From positions 117,501 through 181,500 of the forward strand of contig CAUYUJ010019254.1 in the NCBI GenBank assembly GCA_963575745.1: 64,000 nucleotides of DNA, written 5' to 3'. Shown here piece after piece: positions 22,334 to 33,061 of the stretch. Source of the DNA: Prorocentrum cordatum. Taxonomy: Eukaryota > Sar > Dinophyceae > Prorocentrales > Prorocentraceae. A program made the translations under genes and the position numbers. Numbering within the stretch: position 1 is the first letter of the stretch; each line of letters starts with the position of its first letter. A model generated the notes under the pieces. That model saw only the letters and a list, made by a program, of their open reading frames with translations, was not told where the DNA came from and made no database searches.

Positions 22334-23491
22334 CCCGGAAAGGGCGTCGGCCCAGGGTTCTCTTTTAGTATGTAAACATAATCCCCCGTGCCCAACTTGA
22401 AGGAGGCCGGCGGATTCTTTCCCTGATAAATATCGAGGTCGAAGGAGGCCGGCGGATTAAAATTTGAGGATGTCTCAGGCGAAACGCTTGTTTTTGAAAT
22501 CCCGATCGATAGATCACAGGGTGCGGGCCACTTTTTCGTGCGTTGAGGATGTCTCGAGCGAAACGCTTGCTCCGCAGAGTTTGCCGAGGATGTCTCGAGC
22601 GAAACGCTGGTTTTGCAGAGCCGACCGCGACGCGGAAAAGCGCCCCGCGCGCAGGAATTCCAAGGATGTCTCGCGCGTGCCGCGTCCCGCGCGCAGGAAT
22701 TTCGAGGATGCCTCGACTAATTCGTTTGTTTTTCTACGATTTCCTTGAATTTTGGCAGGATGTCTCGGACGAAATGCACGACCCCACCCTAGCACGACCA
22801 CATCCCAGCACGACCACACCCCAGCACGACCACACCCCAGCACGACCCCACCTCAGCACGACCCCACCCCAGCACGACCACAACCCAGCACGACCACACC
22901 CCACCACGACCACACCCCAGCACGACCCCACCCCAGCAAGCACCCCAGCACGACCACACCCCAGCACGGCCTCACCACAGCACGACCACACCCCAGCACG
23001 ACCACGCCCCAGCACGACCACGCCCCAGCACGACCACGCCCCAGCACGACCACACCCCAGCACGACCACCCCCCCCAGCACGACCACGCCCCAGCACGAC
23101 CACAGCACGTCCACCCCCACAGCATGATCACCCCCCAGCACGACCACGCCCCAGCACGACCACACCCCAGCACGACCACTCCCCAGCACGACCACACCCC
23201 AGCACGACCACACCCCAGCACGACCACACCCAGTCGCACCTCCGTGGAATCTTTCGTGGGGTGTCTGGTTAGTGGTTGCCTGTTCGTGGGGTGTCTCGTG
23301 GAATGTTTCACGGGGTGTCTCGTGGAATGTTTCGTGAGGTGTCTCGTGGAATGTTTCGTGAGGTGTCTCGTGGGATGTTTCGCGGGGTGTCTCGTGGGAT
23401 GTTTCGTGAGGTGTCGCCCAATTGGGTATCGTGAAAACGTGACCATGCTGCACATGTATATATCCCTTTCCGGGTTCGTGGGTCCATCATG
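22334..23491 (+). mobile_element. Composite CCCGGAAAGGG element, copy C2 (subfamily A)
   Basis: Preceded by TT and followed by TT. Left module with gaaggaggccggcggatt twice and gatgtctcgagcgaaacgct units; middle an array of ~16-bp units (agcacgaccacacccc), about 22785-23230; right an array of ~24-bp units of the tgtctcgtggaatgtttcgt type; then the common end CCCTTTCCGGG plus tail. It interrupts the minus-strand LINE between its RT thumb and tail. Confidence 0.8.
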
Positions 23492-23493
23492 TT

Positions 23494-24836
23494 GCCGTCG
23501 AATTCCACTGTCGTGCCGCGGCTGAGTGCTCTCAGGAACCTGATGAACACCGCGTCGAGCTTGTCTGTGAAGCTGCGCGGTAGCACACAGCCAGTGAGAC
23601 CTGACAAGCCCACCCCCTGCACGTACGCGATGAAAGGAAGCCTCCTCATGCGCAAGGGGATCGGCTCTGACCAAAGCTTGCCGAACGATCTCCACCCGGC
23701 TCTCTCTGCTTTAATTCGCCCTCGAAGCTCTGCTCTCAAGCTGCCGTAAAACGAGAGCCTTGGTCCTAGCACACGTGCTTCTCGAACTACTGCTACCACA
23801 ACGTTTGTCGATGCTGCATTGCTTTCTACTGCTGCAAAAGATCATTTCCCGATGACGTTCGTGATATGGTTAGTTTGGCTTTCGTTCAGTTTGTGCCCCG
23901 TCTCCCCGATGCACGCGCTCAGTTTGCTTGTTACTTTGTTAAGCTGCAGCTCCATTGCTCGCGGTGACGCTTCATACGCATGTATGTGCACTCTAGATGT
24001 GTCGTCTAAGTGCAAGCCGATGCCTAAATTCTCCTCGTCCGTGACCGCATCCTCCTGGCCCTCCACCTTCAGCACGCTCTCACATCTTAGCCACTTGTAA
24101 CTGTGATCATACTCTGCCAATTGCTCGTTCCATGTGTGTACTTGTGGTGTATATGCTGATATAAAATCGCCCGCTGCCATTGCATGCCCCATTGTTGTGC
24201 CCTTTGATGGTTTCAAGTCGATGCTGCCGTCGATCCCCTCTGCGTGCACGACGAGATCATCTATTGCTTGCGTTGACAACTCTACGTTATGTTCGTACTG
24301 CTGCTTGCTGTGCAACACTCTCAGCGGCCCACTCTTCGTGCTAGCGAACGCGTTCGGACCGTCGAAGTTGTTCAGTGTGTGGCTCATCTTCAAGTCCCTA
24401 CATATCCACGTTGCGCTGTTTTTTACTAGAAGCGTGCCTTCTCGCCGTCGTGCTGGTATGCCTCCGTGTGCGAACGATGCGAATTTCGGCTGCGGCCTTG
24501 TTCTTTATACCAACTGTCCAAACCAACTGATACTGCAGAAATCAATACAGTGAAACAATCGTTTTCCCTTGATCCCTGGTTCGCCATTGCCTTTGGCTTG
24601 CGTGAACACCTGCGATCGTCAAACAACTCGGCGGCACTTTGTTCGTCTCTCTCACAAGCGCTACAAACTGCTGATGCTTATGCAAAAACTCCCGTGGCGC
24701 AATGTCATTTTCCCATACACCTCCATTCGGATCCTCTCTTGTGAGGTACTGCGGCGACAACAACTGCAATACAGCTTCTGCATGTATCCCCCATTGCTAC
24801 CGTCTGTTTGGCGATTTTTTGAGACACCGAATCTGC
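23494..24836 (-). pseudogene. LINE reverse transcriptase, decayed
   Basis: Minus-strand pieces in RT order: NKVPPSCLTIAGV and a following GKTIVSL (about 24660-24545), the finger region before the palm; GLHLDDTS (about 24018-23995), in the place of the Y/F-x-D-D catalytic box with both Asp kept but an altered first residue; LNESQTNHI; then RVLGPRLSFYGSLRAEL (about 23775-23725), matching the thumb region that in LINEs reads YLG followed by R, and the palm-to-thumb tail GLSGLTGCVLP. Stops and frameshifts separate them. The 5' end is lost at the AGG tract at 24838. Same general type as the LINE at 30-36 kb. Confidence 0.55.
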
Positions 24837-24837
24837 A

Positions 24838-24920
24838 GGAAGAGGAGGAGGAGGAGGAGGAGGAGGAGGAGGAGGAGGAAGAGGAGGAGGAGGAGGAGGA
24901 GGAGGAGGATGAGGAGGATT
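24838..24920. repeat. AGG microsatellite
   Basis: GGA triplets ending in poly-T that forms the left flank of copy C3. Confidence 0.9.
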
Positions 24921-24928
24921 TTTTTTTT

Positions 24929-25972
24929 CCCGGAAAGGGCGCCGGCCCAGGGTTCTCTTTTAGTAGGTAAACCTGTCCCCCGGTGCCAACTTGAAGGAGG
25001 CCGGCGGATTTTTTCCCTGATAAATATCGAGGTCGAAGGAGGCCGGCAGATTAAAATTTGAGGATGTCTCGAGCGAAACGCTTGTTTTTGAAATCCCGAT
25101 CGATAAAACACAGGGTGCGGGCCACTTTTTCGTGTGTTGAGGATGTCTCGAGCGAAACGCTTGCTCCGCAGAGTTTGCCGAGGATGTCTCGAGCGAAACG
25201 CTTGTTTTGCAGAGCCGACCGCGACGCGGAGAAGCGCCCCGCGCGAAGGAATTTCGATGATGTCTCGACTAATCGTTTGTTTTGCTAGGTTTCCTCGAAT
25301 TTGGCAGGGATTGTCTCGAGCGAAATGCACACCCCACACTAGCACGACCACACCCCAGCACGACCAGACCCCAGCACGACCCCACCCCAGCACGACCCCA
25401 CCAGCACGACCATACCCCAGCACGACCACACCCCAGCACGACCCGACCCCAGCACGACCCTACCCCAGCAAGACCACACCCCAGCACGACCACACCCCAG
25501 CACGACCTCACCACAGCACGACCACACCCCAGCACGACCAAGCCCCAGCACGACCACGCCCCAGCACGACCACCCCCCAGCACGACCACCCCCCCAGACA
25601 CGACCACCACCCAGCACGACCACCCCCCAGGTCGGACCACACCCCAGCACGACCACGCACCAGCACGACCACACCCCGCACGACCCACAACCCCAGCACG
25701 ACCACACCCGTCGCACCCCCGTGGAATGTTCGGTGGGTTGTACTGGTTGAGTGGTTGCCTGTTCGTGGGGTGTCTCTGTTGGGAATGTTTCACGGGGTGT
25801 CCGTGGAATGTTTCGTGAGGTGTCTCGTGGAATGTTTCGTGAGGTGTCTCGTGGGATGTTTCGCGGGGTGTCTCGTGGGATGTTTCGTGAGATGTCGCCC
25901 AGTTGGGTATCGTGAAAACATGACCATGCTGCACATGTCTTTATCCCTTTCCGGGTTCGTGGGTCCATCATG
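24929..25972 (+). mobile_element. Composite CCCGGAAAGGG element, copy C3 (subfamily A)
   Basis: Complete: left end after a T run, two gccggc repeats, gatgtctcgagcgaaacgct units, ~16-bp agcacgacc array (about 25335-25700), ~24-bp tgtctcgtgg array, right end CATG followed by TT at 25973. Non-coding. Confidence 0.8.
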
Positions 25973-26266
25973 TTTTGTTCAGGGAACCCGCAAGGCGCCA
26001 CATGTCTCCAGTCCGACCACCATTCACACGCAGCCTCAGCCAGCCTGCCAGGCCCGAAGCGAAACTCTGGGCACGCACAGTGAGGGAAAGGAGGAGGATG
26101 AGGAGGAGGAGGGCGGAAAGATTAGTCCCTCCCCCTCCTCCCCTGCAGGCCGCCTGGATGAGGATGGAGAAGACGGGGTCGGAGGGCCGTTCCAATCTGC
26201 CGAGGCGTCGGCGGCGCACCGGGCTCCGATCCGGGGCGGCATCCCCGCCGGCCCTCCCCCCCTGGC
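25973..26266. other. AKR intron sequence just after the donor
   Basis: Minus-strand intron start (GCCAGG at 26266-26261). Includes a short AGG tract at about 26087-26125. No other feature. Confidence 0.5.
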
Positions 26267-26353
26267 CTGCTGCACCACCCAGCGGATCGCTGTCTGCGCC
26301 TCCGAGCACCCGCGCCGCTCCGCCACGCCGCGCAGCGCGGTCTTCCCGAACAT
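26267..26353 (-). CDS. Aldo-keto reductase exon (AQ...RW segment)
   Basis: Exactly 29 codons. The translation starts MFGKTALRGVAERRG and ends with AQTAIRWVVQQ, the family helix in which AQ and RW are highly conserved. The acceptor CACAG lies just before 26353 and the exon ends CAGCAG. The intron that follows starts GC, not GT. Both borders are phase 0: upstream SPLARGS joins to MFGKTALRG and downstream VVQQ joins to GLVAIPKS, matching family spacing with no residues missing or added. That exact fit is the main evidence for a spliced gene rather than a chance match. Flanked by AGG/CCT tracts (26087-26125, 26437-26640). Confidence 0.75.
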
Positions 26354-26436
26354 CTGTGCCCGCGCCTTGGCGCCGTGGGCGCTCGGAGGGCTCGCGCCTC
26401 TTCTTATTCACCCTCCGCCTCCTGCTCTTCCTTCTT

Positions 26437-26640
26437 AGCATCTACCTCCTCCTCCTCCTCCTCCTCCACCGCCTCCTCCTCCTCCTCCACTAACACCTCC
26501 ACCTCCACCTCCGCCGCTCCTCCTCCTCCGCCTCCTCCTCCCCTCCTCCTCCTTCTTTGTCCTCCGCCTCCCCCGCTTCCTTCCTCCTCCTCCTCCTCCT
26601 CCTCCCCCCTCCTCCTCCCTCTCTCCTCTGCGTTGTTTGT
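26437..26640. repeat. CCT microsatellite
   Basis: CCT/CCA pyrimidine tract on plus, purine on the AKR strand, 85 nt upstream of the exon. Confidence 0.9.
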
Positions 26641-26654
26641 CTTGTTTAAAGCAA

Positions 26655-26740
26655 ATAGAACTGTTACAAGGATGGAACTCTCGCTTTGGCGCCGCGCACA
26701 TTCGCTTTTACAGCTTGCAGCAGCTACAGTCTTTTTGTGT
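26655..26740 (+). repeat. Repeat family E monomer
   Basis: aactgttac-aggatgg, ttggcgccgcgcacattcgc and gcagcagctaca, shared with 27150-27245. Confidence 0.7.
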
Positions 26741-26990
26741 TTTGCTGTTGTTCCAGGGTTGCGCGAGGCGTCTCAAGATTGACAGTAAAAATCCCCACTG
26801 AGAGGCAAAAGGTGGGCATCGACCTTTTATGGATTGCTGCCGGGAGTGAGCACTACACGGACAGCATAGACGACATGCGAGCCCGTTGCAACACGTCGCA
26901 AAAGCCAGCACGCCGACGTGCAGGAGGACGGACAAATTCTGCGACAAAGTCCACCCCCCAAAAGTGTCGCAACGGCGTTGGGGCGCCGAG
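26741..26990. other. Intron spacer
   Basis: No motif recognised. Confidence 0.4.
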
Positions 26991-27245
26991 ATCCTCCTCC
27001 TTCCTCCTCCTCCTCCCTCCTCCTCATCTCCCCCTTGCTCCCCCTCCTCTTGCTCCCATCTGCCTCGCCTCCTGCTGCTCCTCCTCCGCTCGTTTCATTT
27101 CTTCGTCGTCTTCAGGGTCGGCGGCACCGGCCGAAAGGCCTTCGCAATAACTGTTACGAGGATGGATGGCGGTTCCTTTTCGACATGGGACTCTTACCTT
27201 GGCGCCGCGCACATTCGCTTTCACAGTTTGCAGCAGCTACAGAGA
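26991..27245 (+). repeat. CCT tract, family D copy, family E monomer
   Basis: CCT tract 26995-27090, cagggtcggcggcaccggcc at 27114-27133, then aactgttacgaggatgg and the E monomer to 27245. Shows D and E can be joined in one composite. Confidence 0.7.
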
Positions 27246-27930
27246 TTGAGGGCGGCTCCTTCCCACAATGGGGCTTTTGCCTCAGACCTCCGTGCAACAT
27301 CCGCCGGCCCTGCCGAAGTGAGGGGACGACGGCCTCCCATCGAGCTCCAGTGCAGGGTTTCAGCTCTCCCCTCGTCTCTGCGGCTGCCTTGGGGACGTCT
27401 CCACGCGCGTCAACCGAAAGGAAATGCAGTCGAGCCGAAGGGAAGCCCCGTCCCTATGATCCCTTCCCTGACGTGGGGGGACGACACGGGACAGATAGGG
27501 GCGTGTGCCCCCCCCCCCCCCCTTCGCTTCCTAGTGATGTCACTGTGGCTTCCAAGATCACGCTGGATGGCCCAAGTTGACTCCGAATGGCCTGAAGGAT
27601 GCGACCAGAAATCTCACGACGGCACCAAGACGCTTCTAAGTGACCACGGCGCCTCCCAAGGACCTCTAGCCGCCCCCGGGCAGGCACCCAAGAAGTCCCT
27701 AAGAGGCCCCCTGAGACCCCAAGACGCCCAAGAGGTTCAAAAACGCCTCCAAGACGCCCCCGATGGGCATCCACCCCAGGGAGCCTCTAAGAGTCTTCAT
27801 GCCCACGACGCAGGCACGGTGTTATGTCTCTTCTCCAGGTCTCGAGGTGTTCTTCGAGCCGTTCTTGGCTAATCGTCGGCATTCCTTTGTGCACTTCTAT
27901 GCTCTCTCACGACCTTCCTGGGGCCTTCTG
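27246..27930. other. Intron spacer, no gene
   Basis: Poly-C at about 27510-27523; otherwise no recognised feature. Confidence 0.45.
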
Positions 27931-28235
27931 ATTCCCTGTCAGGGTCGGCGGAACTGGCCGCAAGGCCTCTCTTATATTTCAACGAATGTTGAAGTGCGCA
28001 ACAATCACACGAATGGAGGCCCGATTCCAAAATGGGGCTCTCGCGTGAGAAATCCTCAAACACATACCACCAGTGAGTGCAATAGCATCACAGATGGATG
28101 GCGGTTCCTTTTCAAAACGGGGCTCTCGCCTGAGACATCCTCCAACAACGCAACTGGTGCAAAATCGTGGTACAGCTACACGGACGGAGGGCGGTTGCCA
28201 TTCAAAACGAGGCTCCCGCTGGACACCCCGTTGAA
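27931..28235 (+). repeat. Family D copy and about three E monomers
   Basis: cagggtcggcggaactggcc at 27939, then monomers containing aaaatggggctctcgc, ttcaaaacggggctctcgcc and ttcaaaacgaggctcccgct. Confidence 0.65.
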
Positions 28236-28282
28236 GGCTTGCAAAGACTTATGAGGATGGGGCTGGGACTGGAGGGTGCATT

Positions 28283-28405
28283 GTAACATCGTTGATTTTT
28301 CTTCGACGTATGCTGGTCCTCTCTCTCCTCCTCCTCGTCCTCCTCCTCCTCCTCCTCTTCCCTCCTCCTCCTCCTCTGCCTCCTCCTCCCCCTCAGCCTC
28401 CTTCT
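28283..28405 (+). repeat. Family G copy and CCT tract
   Basis: aacatcgttgat then ctggtcctc leading into a CCT tract to about 28400. An inverted copy lies at 28505-28605, so the AKR exon between them is framed by inverted repeats. Confidence 0.6.
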
Positions 28406-28446
28406 GCACGAGGCCCCGGGACTCCAGCAGCACATCGGGGAGAAGC

Positions 28447-28491
28447 CGAGCCGCGCGCCAGGGGGGAATACGCCATCACGGCGATGCCCTC
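28447..28491 (-). CDS. Aldo-keto reductase exon (AYSPL segment)
   Basis: A 15-codon micro-exon reading EGIAVMAYSPLARGS, a diagnostic aldo-keto reductase strand and turn after the barrel Cys. The acceptor CCCGAG precedes 28491 and the following intron starts GC (28446-28445). The upstream exon at 46396 ends VAYCRK, so the join reads YCRKEGIAVMAYSPL, again the family wording. Without splicing the frame runs on into SASPRC and has no family likeness, which supports the donor chosen. A CCT run on the minus strand directly upstream could serve as the polypyrimidine tract. Confidence 0.75.
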
Positions 28492-28504
28492 CTCGGGAAC
28501 GCAG

Positions 28505-28888
28505 GGGGCCGGGGAGAGGAGGCGGAGGAGGAGGAGGAGGAGGAGGAGGAGGAGGACCAGTGTAAATCCAATACGCATCAAAGATGTTGCAAAAAACCCT
28601 TCCCTTCAGGTTCACTCTTCATCGGCCCCTATAAGAAAGAATACATGTAGATTGCGGGATGTGCCACATTGAATGGCAACCGTTCGAGAGTCCTCAATCG
28701 CGCCAGAGCACCATTCCTGGCACTTCAGCGCCGCGACTCAATGTAACTGTGACGTCCTGTCAATCCGAAATCTTGCCAGAGCGCCTTTCTTTGGACTCCA
28801 ACGCGGCGACTCAACGTAACTGTTGCGTCCTGATTTTCCTAAACCGTGCCAGAAAACACCATTCCTGGGACTTCAACCATGCAAATCC
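28505..28888 (-). repeat. Inverted repeat arm near the 3' end of the 17.9-kb AKR intron
   Basis: On the minus strand: three ~85-bp tandem units (28700-28888), then a stretch with taggggccgatgaagag and catctttgatg, then acactggtcctcc and a CCT run up to the exon. The whole resembles 46010-46330 on the plus strand, in inverted orientation. Confidence 0.6.
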
Positions 28889-29330
28889 TGCAAATTGTGT
28901 AAATTTCTTAGACCACATGTGCGCGGCGCTAGAGCAAGAGCCACATTTTGGAAACTCCACGCCACCAATGAAACTGCTGAAAACTTATACGACACATGTG
29001 CGTTGCGCTCAGGCGACAGCCACATCTTGACAAAAACCCGCCCTCCATGTGCGAAACTGCCGCAAGCTTTCAGGACAAATATGCGCGGCGCTCACGCGAA
29101 CACCACATTTTCAAAACTGCCCGCGCTCCCAGGACTCCATCCGAGAAGCTGCTGCAATATTTTGAAGCAAATGCGCGCGGCGCTAAGGCGAGAGTCGGAT
29201 TCCGAAAACGACCCGCCCTCCATGTGCAAAACTGCTCCAAACTGCGAAGACGAATGTGCGCGGCGCTACGGCGACAACCGCATTTTGAAAACCACCCGCC
29301 TTTCATTTGTGAATTCGCCGGCCCCCTTGC
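28889..29330 (-). repeat. Family E monomers in inverse orientation
   Basis: About four units of roughly 100 bp with tgtgcgcggcgct, ccacattttgaaaac-like and ccgccctccatgtgc words; reverse complement of the E monomers at 26.6-28.2 kb. Confidence 0.65.
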
Positions 29331-29529
29331 GGGGCCATCAGGCTGCGAAGATTAGGCTCGCGGCTCCCTGTACCAGTTGCAGTTTCCAGTTTCCACTGTT
29401 ACAATCCTGCTTTCTGATTCCTTACTGTTAAATTGTTGCTGAACGCGCGAAGGGGGGAGCCGACAAAAATGCCTGGCTAGCGCCCCCGAATCGCGTTGTC
29501 TGAATTCCCGGGGGGGCGTGGGACACGTA
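29331..29529. other. Spacer
   Basis: No motif. Confidence 0.4.
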
Positions 29530-29965
29530 AAAATACATGATATTCGCGTCCCCGATGCCATAATCCCTCGGAGATTACACCATATTCGCGTCCCCGAGGC
29601 CATAAGCCCTTGTAAATTACACAGTGCTCGCGTCCCCGAAGCCATAACCCCTCGTAAATTACACAACATTCGCGTCCCCGAAGCCATAACATTTTGAAAA
29701 TTATACAATCGTCGCGCCCCTGAGGCCATAAACCATCGTAAATAACCTAATGCTCGCACCCCCGAAACCATAGTAATAACATCGTCCTTGCGCCCCCGAG
29801 ACCACAAACGCTGGCAAATTATACAATATTCCCACCCCCGAGGCCATACACCCTTTTTGTAACTTACTTAATGTTTTCACCGCCCAAACCATAACCCCTC
29901 GTAAATTCCACAATCTTCCCGCCCCCGAGGCCACGAAACCTAGTAAATTACACCATATTCGCGTC
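29530..29965. repeat. About ten tandem ~43-bp units (family F)
   Basis: Units of the form attcgcgtccccgaggccat then aaccctcgtaaattacac, diverged from each other. Two further units occur at 38955-39040. Confidence 0.85.
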
Positions 29966-30058
29966 CCAGCTGCCACCTCGGCCCAAGCGAAGCAGCAGGC
30001 AGCGTTCAGAAGGCCCCGTAGACACTCGCGCCTTCCCGCTACCCTCCACCCGCCTCCG

Positions 30059-30912
30059 ATGAGTGAATGCAAGCCGTGGAGGGGGTCAATGAGGTTTCTC
30101 TTACGAGCGGCGGCTTACAACCCATTGTCTCTTATTCAGACTTCCCGCCTAGAGGAGATCGCAAAGGTGATGGACGTTGATCTGCTGATATTGAATGGCA
30201 CGAGGGTCCGAGAGTGGCAGGATAGACTTTATCATGTGCAGAACTTACCTGAGCGACGGACAGCGATTTATTTTGGATGGAAGCGGTCACCATATGCGAC
30301 GAATTGCGTGGGTACATGCATCGTGATGGGACGACGGCTCAGACGGCAACATATCGCAGCAATTCAGCCTGGACCAAAAGGATTGGAGGGACGAGCAGGA
30401 GATGTACGGATCAGACCGGGTTCTTTCGACATAATGGCGATATCGGGCTACCCTCCACCCTTCTACGAGACGGGCACCGCGAAGAAGGCGCAGATGAAGA
30501 GCATCAGTATGACGATGGACTACATTCAACAGCGCATTTCGAGCACGCCCTCACGAGGTACACCAATTGGAGGATTTGATATAAATTCAGGATTTGGATT
30601 GGAGCAGACCTCGGACACCAAGTGCGACCCAGATGAATGCAATGTTGGAATTTATCACTTGAAGAAAAGCGGACAAGCAGGACAACGACTATATGATATT
30701 CTTCCCTCTTACGACATGGCTTGTTTGAGCGCTTATCACCCATCGGCAGGACCAACCTACTTTGGCATGAACGGCGAGACCAGCACGATCGACGTGGCCT
30801 TTATCCCGACAGCCCTGCTAGATGGAGTGCAAACGTGCACGCTAGCCTGGCGGCGAGGACGGCAGTTGCAAATGATTCCAGACTCAAAACCTCGAGACCA
30901 CCTACCCATATT
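30059..30912 (+). pseudogene. LINE apurinic-type endonuclease domain
   Basis: Open frame with the order of an exonuclease-endonuclease-phosphatase fold: AAYNPLSL then RLEEIAKVMDVDLLILNGTR (N and the Q/E-GT-like box), GDVRIRPGSFDIMAISGYPP, GGFDINSGFG in place of GDFN, STIDVAFIP, and DSKPRDHLPI as the S/D-H-x-P box. In LINEs this domain nicks the target. The first ATG in frame is not certain to be the original start. The frame is cut at DHLPI by copy C4; the rest of the LINE resumes at 31971 on the same strand. Catalytic Asp and His are present, but the element is interrupted. Confidence 0.7.
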
Positions 30913-31970
30913 CCCGGAAAGGGCGCCGGCCCAGGGTTCTCTTTTAGTAGGTAAACCTGTCCCCCGGTGCCAACTTGAAGGAGGCCGGCGGATTTTTTCC
31001 CTGATAAATATCGAGGTCGAAGGAGGCCGGCAGATTAAAATTTGAGGATGTCTCGAGCGAAACGCTTGTTTTTGAAATCCCGATCGATAAATCACAGGGT
31101 GCGGGCCACTTTTTCGTGTGTTGAGGATGTCTCGAGCGAAACGCTTGCTCCGCAGAGTTTGCCGAGGATGTCTCGAGCGAAACGCTTGTTTTGCAGAGCC
31201 GACCGCGACGCGGAAAAGCGCCCCGCGCGAAGGAATTTCGATGATGTCTCGACTAATTCGTTTGTTTTTGTACGATTTCCTAGAATTTTGGCAGGATGTC
31301 TCGAGCGAAATGCACGACCCCACCCTAGCACGACCATACCCCAGCACGACCACACCCCAGCACGACCAGACCCCAGCACGACCCCACCCCAGCACGACCC
31401 CACCCCAGCACGACCATACCCCAGCACGACCACACCCCAGCACGACCCGACCCCAGCACGACCCTACCCCAGCAAGACCACACCCCAGCACGACCACACC
31501 CCAGCACGACCTCACCACAGCACGAGCACACCCCAGCACGACCACGCCCCAGCACGACCACGCCCCAGCACGACCACCCCCCAGCACGACCACCCCCCCA
31601 GCACGACCACCCCCAGCACGACCACCCCCCAGCACGACCACACCCCAGCACGACCACTCCCCAGCACGACCACACCCCAGCACGACCACACCCCAGCACG
31701 ACCACACCCAGTCGCACCCCCGTGGAATGTTTCGTGGCGTGTCTGGTTGAGTGGTTGCCTGTTCGTGGGGTGTCTCGTGGAATGTTTCACGGGGTGTCTC
31801 GTGGAATGTTTCGTGAGGTGTCTCGTGGAATGTTTCGTGAGGTGTCTCGTGGGATGTTTCGCGGGGTGTCTCGTGGGATGTTTCGTGAGATGTCGCCCAG
31901 TTGGGTATCGTGAAAACATGACCATGCTGCACATGTCTTTATCCCTTTCCGGGTTCGTGGGTCCATCATG
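30913..31970 (+). mobile_element. Composite CCCGGAAAGGG element, copy C4 (subfamily A)
   Basis: Preceded by ATATT and followed by a run of seven T. Same internal order as C2 and C3: gccggc repeats, gatgtctcgagcgaaacgct units, ~16-bp agcacgacc array (about 31325-31710), ~24-bp tgtctcgtgg array. Lies exactly between the LINE endonuclease and its downstream coding region. Confidence 0.85.
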
Positions 31971-33057
31971 TTTTTTTACGATCGACTACGAGATGCCAAC
32001 CTATGTTCATCACAACCCACGTCCTCGCTGGGATTACACGAAGATGGCACAAGCACTTCAGAGCGGCGTGGGTAAACTCGATTTTCATCGCGATCTAGAT
32101 AACCGAATGGCAAGCATAACAAATCAGCTAGCGGAGTACTCAGAGTTGGCTCACACGGATTATGACTACGACCTGTGGGCAAAAACCCTGCTCGAGACAG
32201 CCCAGGGCCATTTTGGCGAACGAGGCAGTCGACCAGATCATGCAGAAGTAAAGCAATGGCGTGACGTTAGGCTCGAGAAACTTCACGAACGACGGAAGTA
32301 CCGAGATCATCTTGCCCACCAGTGGCAGGAGTACGGACAAGTTCAAGGATATCACGAAGAATACCTGGACTACCTGAAAGTGGAGATCCGCAGCCTTGCG
32401 TATCAGATACGTCGTGCTTCAAGACAAGGGTATGCAGCATGCCGCAAACATATCTACGAGGACCTTGTGGAATCCAGAAGACTAGGACACGCAGCTGATG
32501 TACATCGTATTGAACGACAGTTGGCGGGGAAATCAATGGGAGTTAAAAACAGAATATATTGTCATTTGCCAAGCTACAAACCTTCTCTACAAGAACTGGA
32601 AGCACATATCGCTCAACCAGGACCAGACGGAGGCATGGAGGCAACACGGATTGATTTGCAAAAGGAGATTAACGAGTTGTTGGCACCTCAGGCGGACGAT
32701 TTTCTCAAAATGCGCAACAGTACGATGGAAGTGACAGCGGACGTTCTATTCCAACAGCTCCTTTATCGCCTGCGCAAAGCGAAGAAGCGCAGAAGCGCGA
32801 CTAAATGGATCGTCCCCGTCGAGATCGCGCTGATGAGCCTGGGCCCCACATATCTCTCCAAGTCACTGACAACGCAGGGCGGAGTGGGACATGGTTTGCC
32901 CCCTGAGGAGGCTGAAGGCATGAGCCTTTTAGCCCCTGAGAGCACGCAGAGCGCACCGCCTCAGCCCCCTGGGCGCTCGGCGGCAGCGGGCGCCGACCCC
33001 CGGGGGGGAACGTCGACCAGATGTCAGACTACCTCCGGTACAATTTGTCAGAGCTAA
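31971..33057 (+). pseudogene. LINE region between endonuclease and RT
   Basis: Continues the LINE after C4: TIDYEMPTYVHHNPRPRWDY directly follows where DHLPI left off, typical of the linker after a LINE endonuclease. Long charged helical stretches follow (KQWRDVRLEKLHERRKYRDH, IRSLAYQIRRASRQGYAAC), then RKAKKRRSATKWIVPVEIAL. Near 33019 another frame opens with MSDYLRYNLSELKEWK. The frame ends at a TAA at 33055-33057. About 350 codons of unbroken reading imply recent decay. Confidence 0.55.
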
Positions 33058-33061
33058 AGGA

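Noticed and set aside
22785-23230. Frames of the STTTPQHDHTPARPHP type in the composite elements
   Set aside because: The ~16-bp unit is open in all phases and gives a 16-residue periodic peptide; the arrays differ in length between copies and show no protein-level constraint.
24929-25972. Copy C3 as the cause of the 5' truncation of the minus-strand LINE
   Set aside because: An AGG tract lies between the LINE and C3, and C3 has intact borders, so truncation predates or is independent of it.
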